Source: Maribacter arenosus
GTDB lineage: Bacteria > Bacteroidota > Bacteroidia > Flavobacteriales > Flavobacteriaceae
Reading direction: 5' to 3'
Length of the DNA: 64,000 bases
NCBI RefSeq assembly: GCF_014610845.1
Contig: NZ_JABTCG010000004.1
Span: forward strand, 496,001 to 560,000
Positions 53,801-63,286 of this stretch are shown piece by piece (within the stretch, counting starts at the first letter, position 1; each line of letters begins with the position of its first letter). The notes under the pieces are model-generated. The model saw nothing but the letters and a program-made list of their open reading frames with translations. It ran no database searches and had not been told where the DNA came from. The position numbers and the translations under genes are program-made.

Positions 53801-54253
53801 TCAAATGAATTTAGCCACCTGGGCAGTGACATATTCCAGTAGTTTTTCATCCTCTTTCGTAAAAGGGTCCGCCGTATTGGAATCGATATCGATTTGACCA
53901 ATGTTTTTACCATTGATAAATATAGGCACAACGATTTCCGCTTTTACATTAAGGCTGCACGCAATGTAATTATCTTGTGCTTGTACATCGGGCACAACGA
54001 AGTTTTGATTGCTCAATGCCACTTGGCCGCAAATACCTTTACCAAAGGGAATTATTGTATGGTCAGTGGGCGCACCCGCATAGGGGCCAAGTATCAATTC
54101 ATCCTTATCGCCATTATGAAAATAAAATCCTACCCAATCATAATAGCGGACATTTTCTTTCAATAATTCACATATGCCTTGTAATAGCTCCTCTTTTTTT
54201 TTTGTCTGATCCGAAAGTAGTGCGTTGATTTTTGGCTGTAGGTCGCTTAACAT
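53801..54253 (-). CDS. GAF-domain protein, probable free methionine-R-sulphoxide reductase
   Basis: A 150-residue single-GAF protein. WVGFYFHNGDKDELILGPYAG, GKGICGQVA with Cys75 and NYIACSLNVKAEIVVPI with Cys99 match fRMsr enzymes, which reduce free methionine-R-sulphoxide. By my alignment the third cysteine of E. coli fRMsr (its Cys84) is replaced by His65 here, so the redox cycle may differ or the protein may only bind a ligand. It is transcribed alone, towards purH. Confidence 0.72.
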   Translation of the reverse strand: MLSDLQPKINALLSDQTKKKEELLQGICELLKENVRYYDWVGFYFHNGDKDELILGPYAGAPTDHTIIPFGKGICGQVALSNQNFVVPDVQAQDNYIACSLNVKAEIVVPIFINGKNIGQIDIDSNTADPFTKEDEKLLEYVTAQVAKFI

Positions 54254-54369
54254 CGTTTTTTTGGCTAAGATATTAAATTACGATTTTAATTCTTACAATG
54301 AATTCATGTAGCAATTTTAAGACTTAAATTTCGTTAATTATGGACCTGGGAAATCGGCCCAATGCAAAT

Positions 54370-54387
54370 AATTGTATTTTTACAATT
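54370..54387 (+). promoter_or_regulatory. Perfect inverted repeat directly before the HYC_CC_PP start codon
   Basis: AATTGTA and TACAATT form a perfect 7-bp repeat around TTTT and end at the base before the GTG. It is well placed to be an operator, possibly for a metal-responsive repressor, or to control translation. No regulator gene is adjacent. Confidence 0.42.
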
Positions 54388-54798
54388 GTGAAAGAACTGG
54401 CCCACAAAATAGCATCTATTTCAATGGTATTGTTGCTTTTGGCATCGACGACCTCATGGAAAGTTGAAAAACATTTTTGCATGGGGCACTTAATAGATAT
54501 AGCCTTCTTTTCATCTGCTCAGGATTGTGGTATGGCCATGAATATGGATTCAAATAGATCAAATGAATCGGAGAATTCATGTTGTAGCAATGAAATTATA
54601 GTTATCGATGGTCAGGATGACCTGAAATTAGCAATTAATGATTTGGATCTTGAGCAGCAATTGTTCCTTGTTACCTTCACGAGTTCCTATATTGATTTGT
54701 TCATTGGATTAAAGGAACAAGTGGTTCCAAATGAGCAGTATCCACCTCCTCTATTGGTCAAGGATATTTATGTGCTTGACCAGGTTTTCTTAATTTGA
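54388..54798 (+). CDS. HYC_CC_PP family exported protein
   Basis: A 136-residue protein. The GTG at 54388 gives a signal peptide (KELAHKIASISMVLLLLASTTS); an upstream ATG at 54340 would add 16 residues that spoil it. The three family marks are present: HFC at 29-31, CC at 65-66 and PPP at 119-121. Met- and Cys-containing text lies between (GMAMNMD, CGMA), suggesting soft-metal binding such as copper. It precedes a TonB receptor and an HMA-domain protein in the same direction. The family has no established function that I know of. Confidence 0.75.
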   Translation: MKELAHKIASISMVLLLLASTTSWKVEKHFCMGHLIDIAFFSSAQDCGMAMNMDSNRSNESENSCCSNEIIVIDGQDDLKLAINDLDLEQQLFLVTFTSSYIDLFIGLKEQVVPNEQYPPPLLVKDIYVLDQVFLI

Positions 54799-54893
54799 TT
54801 TAGTTTTTTGATTGTATTTCCCGAAACATGTTTTTTGGGAAATGAATAATGTTTTCGGTTAAATCGAAAATTTGAATTAAATCAAATAAAATC

Positions 54894-57134
54894 ATGATAA
54901 AATATAAAATACTGCTTTATATAAGCTTGCTTCCATTGATATCGATTTCCCAGGAAAAGGTCGAGGGCATGGTAATGCAAGCTGATTCCACAGACGAACG
55001 GCAAGGTCTTGCAGGCGCAAGTGTCTATTGGATGGATTCCCAATTAGGAACTATTACCAAGGAGGATGGGACTTTTACCATTCCATTTTCTGAGAAATAT
55101 GACCAATTGATTATCAGTTATGTAGGTTTCGAATCGGATACATTGACCATTAGGGCTCCGCAAAAGGTCTTACATAGGTTGCAGCCCTCAAACACTTTGG
55201 ATGAGGTTGTGGTTTCCCAAGAACGTGATGCGATGCAGAAAACGTATTTCAGTGCACAGAACGTGGTTGTGGTCAATAGCGCTGAATTGTTAAAAGCGGC
55301 TTGTTGTAATCTATCAGAAAGTTTTGAAACAAATCCGGCAATTGACGTGAATTTTTCGGATGCCCTAACCGGGACCAAGCAGATACAAATGCTGGGGCTA
55401 ACGAGTCCGTATCTTATGATTACCCAAGAAAATATCCCTATGGTTCGTGGTGCCTCCCAGGCCTTTGGGCTTACATTCACTCCTGGTACATGGGTAGAGA
55501 GTATCCAGATAACAAAGGGGGCGGGTAGTGTGGTCAATGGGTACGAAAGTATATCAGGACAGATTAACACCGAACTTGTAAAGCCCTTTACAGATAAGCC
55601 TATTTTTATAAATGGCTACGCGAATTTAAATGGTAGATTGGAACTCAATACCCACTTGAATCGAAAGTTGTCCGACACCTGGAGTTCAGGTTTGTATGTA
55701 CATGCCAACCGCAGGGATCGTAAGGAAGATAAAAATAAAGATGGATTCTTGGATGCACCACTGGCGAATCAGATTAATATTATGAACCGATGGCAATACC
55801 AGAACCCCCGAACCGGATGGGTCAGTTTTATCAATATAAGGTTTCTAAATGATGAAAAACAAGTAGGACAGACTGATTTTGATCCTTCCATACATAAGTT
55901 TACAACGCAGGTATGGGGTAGCGAAATCAATACGCGCCGTTTTGATTCTTCCTTAAAATTAGGCTATGTTTTTCCTGAATTGCCTTTTCAGAGCTTTGGG
56001 TTTCAGGCCTCCTACAGCCATCACAAACAGGATTCATATTTTGGATTCAACCGCTATGACATCACCCATAAAAGCATGTATTCCAACATAATTTTCAATT
56101 CCATAATAGGGGATACCCAGAACAAATTTAAAACCGGGGCAACATTGGCCTATGACGTTTATGATGAATTGGTCAATTCCCAGAATTTTGATAGGGACGA
56201 CAATTCCGTAGGGGCCTTTTTTGAATATAGTTTTGATAATTTGGAGAAATTGAATCTTACGGCTGGTCTACGTATAGATACTCATAATCGATTGGGAACC
56301 TTTATTACGCCAAGATTTCACTTGCGGTATACCCCTTGGGAAAAAGCAAGTTTAAGGGGTTCGTTCGGTCGAGGCAAACGGGCTGCAAATATCTATGCGG
56401 AAAACCAGCAATTATTCGGTTCTTCCAGGCAGATACGTTTAGAGGATGAAGGAGGTACTGTATATGGATTGGATCCTGAAGATGCGTGGAATTATGGGGT
56501 CAGTTTTTTACAAGGTTTCAATTTGTTCGAACGTAAGGGTAATGTGTCGGTGGATTATTATCGGACGGATTTCAAAAACCAGATCGTAGTAGATTGGGAA
56601 AACCCTAGAGAAATTTCATTTTATAATTTAGTAGGAAAAAGTGAGGCGAATAGTTTTCAATTGGAAGTGAATTACGAGGTCTTAAAAAATTTGGATTTGC
56701 GAACCGCGTACAAATATTACGCTGTGCAGACCGATTATAAAGCCGGTCGTTTGCAGAAGCCCTTGCAGGCCAAACACCGTTTTTTCGTAAACTTGGGTTA
56801 TGAAACAACGGCTAAGGAAGATGGCTCCCAATGGCGTTTTGATTATACCCTGCATACCTTAGGGGAACAACGATTGCCAAACACCTCAATAAATCCAATG
56901 GATTATCAATTGGATGCCTATGTTAATCCTTATAGTTTAATGAATGCCCAAATCACCAAAGTTTTCAATAAAAATTTTGAGGTTTATGTAGGGGGAGAGA
57001 ATTTAAGTGATATTACACAGGAAAATCCTGTTTTGGCCGCTGATGATCCTTTTGGCGTACATTTTGATACCAGTATCGTGTATGCACCGATTATGGGAAG
57101 AATGTTTTATGGCGGATTTAGAATTAATTTATAA
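54894..57134 (+). CDS. TonB-dependent outer-membrane receptor, probably metal-related
   Basis: A 746-residue receptor with a signal peptide (ending SISQ), a carboxypeptidase-like domain (about 22-95), a TonB-box-like DEVVVS (103-108), a plug domain and a 22-strand barrel ending in GGFRINL. The plug carries CCNLSESFETNP with Cys137-Cys138, a mark of one receptor subgroup found beside HMA-domain proteins. It would import a ligand using proton-motive force. Copper or another soft metal, or its chelate, is suggested by the cysteine-bearing neighbours; no starch-binding SusD partner is present, so a glycan substrate is unlikely. Confidence 0.83.
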   Translation: MIKYKILLYISLLPLISISQEKVEGMVMQADSTDERQGLAGASVYWMDSQLGTITKEDGTFTIPFSEKYDQLIISYVGFESDTLTIRAPQKVLHRLQPSNTLDEVVVSQERDAMQKTYFSAQNVVVVNSAELLKAACCNLSESFETNPAIDVNFSDALTGTKQIQMLGLTSPYLMITQENIPMVRGASQAFGLTFTPGTWVESIQITKGAGSVVNGYESISGQINTELVKPFTDKPIFINGYANLNGRLELNTHLNRKLSDTWSSGLYVHANRRDRKEDKNKDGFLDAPLANQINIMNRWQYQNPRTGWVSFINIRFLNDEKQVGQTDFDPSIHKFTTQVWGSEINTRRFDSSLKLGYVFPELPFQSFGFQASYSHHKQDSYFGFNRYDITHKSMYSNIIFNSIIGDTQNKFKTGATLAYDVYDELVNSQNFDRDDNSVGAFFEYSFDNLEKLNLTAGLRIDTHNRLGTFITPRFHLRYTPWEKASLRGSFGRGKRAANIYAENQQLFGSSRQIRLEDEGGTVYGLDPEDAWNYGVSFLQGFNLFERKGNVSVDYYRTDFKNQIVVDWENPREISFYNLVGKSEANSFQLEVNYEVLKNLDLRTAYKYYAVQTDYKAGRLQKPLQAKHRFFVNLGYETTAKEDGSQWRFDYTLHTLGEQRLPNTSINPMDYQLDAYVNPYSLMNAQITKVFNKNFEVYVGGENLSDITQENPVLAADDPFGVHFDTSIVYAPIMGRMFYGGFRINL

Positions 57135-57152
57135 CAACTAAATAGAAAAGAA

Positions 57153-57509
57153 ATGAAAAGAACGATTTTAGGAGTAGCCCTTTTGCTTATTACGACAATG
57201 GTCTTCGCCCAAGAAAAGAACAAAAAGATTTCTTTTGAGGTCGATGGTAAATGTGAGATGTGCAAAGCCCGTATTGAAAAGGCGGCATTGGGTGTTAAAG
57301 GTGTCAAATATGCCTTATGGGATATTCCCTCTCACGAACTTTCATTGATTATTGATGAGCGAAAAACAGACCCCATGAAAATAAAATCAGCTTTGGTAGC
57401 TGTTGGTCATGATACGAAAGAACTCAAAGCCACGCATGAGGCCTATGAGGCTATACATCCTTGTTGTAAGTACCGGGATGATGACGCTGATGATAGTGAT
57501 GAGCATTGA
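57153..57509 (+). CDS. Exported heavy-metal-associated (HMA) domain protein
   Basis: A 118-residue protein with a signal peptide (ending MVFAQ) and one HMA domain carrying the metal site CEMC (Cys34, Cys37) within a beta-alpha-beta fold. The C-terminal end adds HPCCKY (Cys104-Cys105) and an acidic Asp-rich tail with a final His. It probably binds a soft metal such as Cu(I) in the periplasm. It lies 18 bases after the TonB receptor gene, so it shares its operon and may hand over or receive the imported metal. Confidence 0.85.
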   Translation: MKRTILGVALLLITTMVFAQEKNKKISFEVDGKCEMCKARIEKAALGVKGVKYALWDIPSHELSLIIDERKTDPMKIKSALVAVGHDTKELKATHEAYEAIHPCCKYRDDDADDSDEH

Positions 57510-57642
57510 TTTGCAAGGTTGAAACTAAGGATAGTCAACCATGTAATTCATGTTAATTTGGATTTTGGTTAATTTTTTCCCAACGGATATACTATCGATC
57601 AAAATACAGGATAAATTAGCCTATGATTTAAATTTTAAATAA

Positions 57643-57738
57643 ATGGCACAAAAGAAACCGGTAGGGAAACCTGTTGCAAAACCATCAGCCAAAGCTGTGA
57701 AAAAGGTTGCAATAAAAGCCGCTCCAAAAAAGAAGTAA
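57643..57738 (+). CDS. Tiny Lys/Ala/Pro-rich basic protein
   Basis: A 31-residue frame from ATG 57643 to TAA 57738. Of the 31 residues 11 are lysine; the remainder are mostly Ala, Pro and Val, in a repeating K-P-V-A-K pattern like the tail of histone H1 or AlgP-type proteins. There are no acidic residues. A strong intrinsic terminator follows 43 bases on, which supports a real transcript. It could bind nucleic acid or polyphosphate. No clear promoter or Shine-Dalgarno site was seen and I do not recognise a named family. Confidence 0.5.
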   Translation: MAQKKPVGKPVAKPSAKAVKKVAIKAAPKKK

Positions 57739-57781
57739 ATGATTCTGGGTTTATAGGATAAGCCTAGTACATCGAACAATG

Positions 57782-57812
57782 AAACCATCTTTTTAAAAAG
57801 ATGGTTTTTTAT
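57782..57812 (+). terminator. Intrinsic terminator after the basic microprotein
   Basis: AAACCATCTTTTT and AAAAAGATGGTTT are perfect 13-base arms with no spacer, ending in six Ts. It serves the plus-strand genes ending at 57738. Confidence 0.85.
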
Positions 57813-57830
57813 TTATAAAAAAGGTAAAGG

Positions 57831-57865
57831 AAAAGCCTCACTTGGTTTCTTGAAGTGAGGCTTTT
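57831..57865. terminator. Intrinsic terminator of groEL (bidirectional)
   Basis: AAAAGCCTCACTT and AAGTGAGGCTTTT are perfect 13-bp arms with a 9-base loop. It lies 32 bases beyond the groEL stop and has short T-runs in both directions. Confidence 0.78.
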
Positions 57866-57896
57866 CATATGATATCCCGAAATTATGTCAAACGCA

Positions 57897-59576
<1,680 letters not shown>

Positions 59577-59595
59577 TTAATTAATAATTTTTTGG

Positions 59596-59615
59596 ATTCC
59601 CATTTGCACAGGAAT
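59596..59615. repeat. Palindromic ATTCC...GGAAT element, copy 2
   Basis: The same 20-base layout as copy 1 with changes at positions 7, 8 and 13. One pair (C8-G13 to T8-A13) changed on both sides, keeping the stem, which hints at selection on structure. Confidence 0.55.
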
Positions 59616-59627
59616 GGTACTATTAGT

Positions 59628-59906
59628 TTAGATTATTGCTAAAATGTCACTTTCCCTCATCATCAAGTAATCCTTGCCTTCCAATTTCAACTCGGTACCA
59701 GCATATTTTCCATAAAGAACGGTATCACCAATCTTTACGGTAATCTGCTCATCCTTTGTTCCTGGGCCTACAGCAATTACTTTTCCTTTTTGAGGTTTTT
59801 CTTTAGCGGTATCAGGAATGTAAATACCAGATGCGGTTTTGGTTTCTGCTGCCATTGGTTCAATTAGAACTCGGTCTGCCAATGGTTTAATCTTAACTTT
59901 AGCCAT
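59628..59906 (-). CDS. groES: Co-chaperonin GroES
   Basis: The 92-residue lid of the GroEL chamber. [13 protein letters not shown] at the start, the mobile loop [21 protein letters not shown] near 20-40, and [28 protein letters not shown] at the end are all standard. It is the first gene of the groES-groEL operon and is preceded by a sigma-54-like promoter, not by a CIRCE element. Confidence 0.97.
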   Translation of the reverse strand: MAKVKIKPLADRVLIEPMAAETKTASGIYIPDTAKEKPQKGKVIAVGPGTKDEQITVKIGDTVLYGKYAGTELKLEGKDYLMMRESDILAII

Positions 59907-59949
59907 ATTTATAATTTTAAATTGATTTTTATATTACTGGTTGTATTGG

Positions 59950-59964
59950 GCAGAAATTATGCCA
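59950..59964 (-). promoter_or_regulatory. Sigma-54-like promoter of groES-groEL
   Basis: Minus-strand TGGCATAATTTCTGC keeps the -24 TGGCA and the -12 TGC of the sigma-54 consensus at the exact spacing. It lies 44 bases before the groES ATG. Differences are confined to less conserved positions. No CIRCE repeat is present. Confidence 0.5.
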
Positions 59965-59994
59965 TTTCTTAAAACCTGACATAATGTAAAGCAA

Positions 59995-60025
59995 AAATGC
60001 CAGCTTGTCATTCAGGCTGGCATTT
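59995..60025 (-). terminator. Intrinsic terminator after secG
   Basis: AAATGCCAGC and GCTGGCATTT form a perfect 10-bp stem with an 11-base loop. On the minus strand it runs into TTGCTTT. It separates the miaB-secG operon from groESL. Confidence 0.75.
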
Positions 60026-60051
60026 GTGCTTTTATATAGCAGAAAAATAAA

Positions 60052-60411
60052 TTATAGACTATCTGTGGCGCTATTGGTATTTGATATAGGTGCAGGCACC
60101 TCTTCAGGAACCGTTTCTGGAACGGTTTCTTCAATATCATCGCCTTGTAGCAACTTTGAATCCGCATCACCGAAATTTCCCTTAAGGGCAATATTGGATG
60201 CTAAGATCAACACTATCAACAATGTGGCCAGTGTCCAAGTACTTTTATCTAAAAAATCACCGGTTTTTTTAACACCACCAACAACCTGGCTGCCCCCACC
60301 ACCGAAAGAAGACGACAATCCGCCCCCTTTAGGGTTTTGAACCATGATCACCAACACCAATAGGAAGCAAACTGCGATGATAAGAACCAAGAATATTGTA
60401 AATGTGCTCAT
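60052..60411 (-). CDS. secG: Preprotein translocase subunit SecG
   Basis: A 119-residue protein with two membrane helices (about 2-22 and 55-73) flanking the SecG segment LVLVIMVQNPKGGGLSSSFGGGGSQVVGGVKKTGDFLDKSTW (described by its parts NPKGGGLSS and GDFLDKSTW). It increases the efficiency of SecYEG export. The C-terminal tail is acidic and Pro-rich, an extension seen in Bacteroidota. It lies 5 bases after the TPR-like gene. Confidence 0.93.
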   Translation of the reverse strand: MSTFTIFLVLIIAVCFLLVLVIMVQNPKGGGLSSSFGGGGSQVVGGVKKTGDFLDKSTWTLATLLIVLILASNIALKGNFGDADSKLLQGDDIEETVPETVPEEVPAPISNTNSATDSL

Positions 60412-60416
60412 TCGTA

Positions 60417-61346
60417 CTATGTATTTTCTTGTTGAATTTTTTCTACCGCTTTAATTCGGTCTGCAAAGAAACCACTTTTTTCTGGATATTTCAAACTTAA
60501 AATTTTGTATGCCTGGATGGCTTTTTTATACTTTTTCTGTTCCAGATATACCTTTGCCAGCGTCTCGGTCATCAATTCATTTTTGTCCAATTTTATGGAC
60601 TCTTTAATATTGATTCTTTTGGTGGTCGAAGAGGCAGGGGCAATTTTCGGGTTGTTTTCAATGAACCGATCGATTAGTTCAAACTTTTTCTTCTTAATGA
60701 CTTCTTTTTCCAGCGGGAAATCAACTTCCTCCTCCTGAGATTCATTTTTTACAGCTTGCCCTTGATTGCGCTCAATTTTTTTTGAAGAAGCCAATTGCAG
60801 CCATTCACTAAAAGAATGTTTCTCTTGCTTCGTAAAAGGGAGTGGTTGGCCGATTTCAAGCTCTTTTTCCGCTTTTTTTCTTTCAGCCTTTAGGGCTTTG
60901 TCAATTTCGGGATCTTTTGATATAAAAAGTTGTGGATCAAGAATATGATCGGCATCAGAAAGGTCTTGCGGAAGGGGTCTGTCCTGTGAATCATCTATCA
61001 TAACAACGGGTTCTTCCGTATCTGATATTTTTTCTTCCTGGGCTTTTTCCACTTTATTAGAGCGTAGGGTCTTTCCCGAAATGGTATCGGCAATCGTATT
61101 CTGTAAGAAATCCTTGGAAGTAATAAAGTCGAACAGAACATCACGATCTGTGGTATAGGCAGCTGTTTTCTTGAGTGCGTTATTGTATTTAAAACTATTA
61201 AGATTTCTAAGGCCTTTTAAATGAAGTGCCCTAGCAGTTTGAAAATAGGGGTATTCCTCTAATACATCCTCCAATTGTTTGGTCTGTATTGGGTTAACGA
61301 CCTTGTCAGGGTTTTGTAATAAATAGGTAAAATCCTGTACGTTCAT
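60417..61346 (-). CDS. TPR-like protein of unknown function
   Basis: A 309-residue cytoplasmic protein. The N-terminal part (LEDVLEEYPYFQTARALHLKGLRNLNSFKYNNALKK, described by its parts YPYFQTARALHLKGL and SFKYNNALKKTA) is a conserved flavobacterial opening. The middle is charged and low in complexity, and the C-terminus carries one tetratricopeptide unit (TLAKVYLEQKKYKKAIQAYK near 270-290). It sits between lptE and secG in an order widely kept in the family, so a link to envelope biogenesis is likely but unproven. Confidence 0.68.
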   Translation of the reverse strand: MNVQDFTYLLQNPDKVVNPIQTKQLEDVLEEYPYFQTARALHLKGLRNLNSFKYNNALKKTAAYTTDRDVLFDFITSKDFLQNTIADTISGKTLRSNKVEKAQEEKISDTEEPVVMIDDSQDRPLPQDLSDADHILDPQLFISKDPEIDKALKAERKKAEKELEIGQPLPFTKQEKHSFSEWLQLASSKKIERNQGQAVKNESQEEEVDFPLEKEVIKKKKFELIDRFIENNPKIAPASSTTKRINIKESIKLDKNELMTETLAKVYLEQKKYKKAIQAYKILSLKYPEKSGFFADRIKAVEKIQQENT

Positions 61347-61468
61347 ATATTGTTAAAGGTTGGAATCTTTTAAATCGTAACTTCCAATTATTACAGTTGA
61401 AATTCAAAGATCAACTAAAAGTTCAAATATAAGATTACTGATCATTGTACTCTTTTTTCTTAGCTTTT

Positions 61469-61990
61469 TTACCAATCTGCTAGTGATTCATTGAAAATAT
61501 CCTGGGTAATTCGTTCAAAGATCACCTCATGGGCTTCCGATTTAACAGATGATAATTGTGCATCACCATCGTAATCATAAAAAAAAGAAAATCGTTTTTC
61601 AAAATCGGCATCTTCTTTTGTTTTGTTATAGAAGCGAACATTAACCCCTATAGACAATCGATTCTGTGCGGCAGTTTGCTGTGCTGTGGCACTCATTGGG
61701 GAGATGCGATATTCCACAATTTCCCCTTCATACAATAAATCGGCATTGTTAGTATTAACGAGATCCAAACTTGTTTGGTTCAAGATCCTATCCTGAAGTG
61801 CTAAGGTGAAGTCACGGTCCATTCCAGGTTCAAAGGTAGAACCCGGACTTTGGGTCGCATAGTTCTGAAAGTAATTCACCTGAAATGTGGTGGCGGTACC
61901 AACATCACCACCGGTAAAATTATAGATACCACAACCCACAAAAGTGGAAAAAATGGCCACAACCAACAATGCTTTACTTAAGCGCTTCAT
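61469..61990 (-). CDS. lptE: LPS-assembly lipoprotein LptE
   Basis: A 173-residue outer-membrane lipoprotein (signal ending FVGC, about Cys20) that plugs the LptD barrel through which lipopolysaccharide reaches the surface. The mature part has GIYNFTGGDVG, TFQVNYFQNYA and FERITQDIFNESLADW, typical of Bacteroidota LptE. I use ATG 61990; the TTG at 61996 lies in the upstream gene. It begins 2 bases after the sigma-54 activator stop codon. Confidence 0.85.
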   Translation of the reverse strand: MKRLSKALLVVAIFSTFVGCGIYNFTGGDVGTATTFQVNYFQNYATQSPGSTFEPGMDRDFTLALQDRILNQTSLDLVNTNNADLLYEGEIVEYRISPMSATAQQTAAQNRLSIGVNVRFYNKTKEDADFEKRFSFFYDYDGDAQLSSVKSEAHEVIFERITQDIFNESLADW

Positions 61991-61992
61991 GT

Positions 61993-63261
61993 TCAAAGAT
62001 CGTATTGTTTTATTTTACGGTAAAGTGTACGTTCCGAAATACCAAGTTCAGCGGCGGCGGCTTTTCTTTTGCCTCGGTTCCTTTCCAATGATTTTTTAAT
62101 CAACTCCACTTCCTTTTCCTGTAAAGATAGGGTTTCTTCCTCTTCTATTTCCTCTGCAAAATGGTACTTATCCCCTTGTGTCGGTTCATAGCCATTTTGT
62201 TCTATCGGGGGTTCGGGAAGTTGCAATACCTCCATGGTTTCGTTTTCTTCCTCTTCGTATTCTTCCTCATTGGTGCCATAGATTTTTTGGATAAGCCCTT
62301 CATTCTCTTCCTGCACTTTTCGGGTATCTTTATTCTTCAATAATTCCAAGGTCAATTTTTTCAAGTCGGTAAGGTCACTTTTCATATCGAACAGCACCTT
62401 ATAGAGAATTTCACGTTCGTTGCTAAAATCGCTATCCCTTTTACTTTGTCCGATTACAGCAGGCAAATTCGTGCCTCCAGTAGCGGGCAGGTAGCTGTTC
62501 AAAGTGGTGGCAGAGATGTTTCGCTCCTCTTCCAATACCGATATCTGTTCAGCTATATTCCTTAATTGTCTAATATTGCCCGGCCATCGGTATTTAAGTA
62601 GCAATTGAACGGCATTGTCCTGTAGACGTATTGTGGGCATTTTATACTTCTGTCCGAAATCAGAGGCGAATTTCCTGAACAATAAATGGATATCTTCCTT
62701 GCGTTCACGAAGTGGTGGTATGTTGATTTCGACAGTACTAAGCCTATAATAAAGGTCTTCCCTGAATTTTTCCTTTTTTATGGCTTCGATCATATTCATG
62801 TTGGTGGCCGCGACAATACGAACGTCGGTCTTTTGAACCTGGGAGGAACCCACTTTCAAAAACTCACCATTTTCGAGCACCCTTAAAAGACGTACCTGTG
62901 TTGTCAAGGGCAGTTCCCCGACTTCATCCAAAAAAATCGTACCACCATCCGCAACTTCAAAATAACCACTACGGGTTGAGGTTGCCCCTGTAAACGATCC
63001 TTTTTCGTGCCCAAAAAGCTCACTATCAATGGTACCCTCTGGGATTGCTCCGCAGTTTACGGCAATATATTTAGCATGTTTTCGATGGGAAAGCGAATGG
63101 ATTATCTTAGGTATTGATTCTTTACCGACTCCACTTTCCCCTGTGACCAGGACAGAAATATCGGTTGGGGCAACTTGAACTGCCTTCTCCAAAGCCCGGT
63201 TGAGCTTAGGGTCATTCCCAATGATTTCAAAACGCTGTTTTATTGCTTGTACACCTTCCAT
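61993..63261 (-). CDS. Sigma-54-dependent transcriptional activator (AAA+ and Fis-type HTH)
   Basis: A 422-residue enhancer-binding protein without an N-terminal receiver or sensing domain. The AAA+ domain has Walker A GESGVGKE (41-48), the sigma-54 contact loop GSFTGA (88-93, usually GAFTGA) and Walker B GGTIFLDE (106-113). A glutamate-rich linker with little complexity lies around 290-375, and a Fis-type helix-turn-helix (RKAAAAELGISERTLYRKI) ends the protein. I use ATG 63261 rather than the TTG at 63279. It is 2 bases upstream of lptE. It may activate the sigma-54-like promoters at groESL and prc; this is inference. Confidence 0.88.
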   Translation of the reverse strand: MEGVQAIKQRFEIIGNDPKLNRALEKAVQVAPTDISVLVTGESGVGKESIPKIIHSLSHRKHAKYIAVNCGAIPEGTIDSELFGHEKGSFTGATSTRSGYFEVADGGTIFLDEVGELPLTTQVRLLRVLENGEFLKVGSSQVQKTDVRIVAATNMNMIEAIKKEKFREDLYYRLSTVEINIPPLRERKEDIHLLFRKFASDFGQKYKMPTIRLQDNAVQLLLKYRWPGNIRQLRNIAEQISVLEEERNISATTLNSYLPATGGTNLPAVIGQSKRDSDFSNEREILYKVLFDMKSDLTDLKKLTLELLKNKDTRKVQEENEGLIQKIYGTNEEEYEEEENETMEVLQLPEPPIEQNGYEPTQGDKYHFAEEIEEEETLSLQEKEVELIKKSLERNRGKRKAAAAELGISERTLYRKIKQYDL

Positions 63262-63286
63262 GTTATTTTGTGACTTCAAGTATAAT

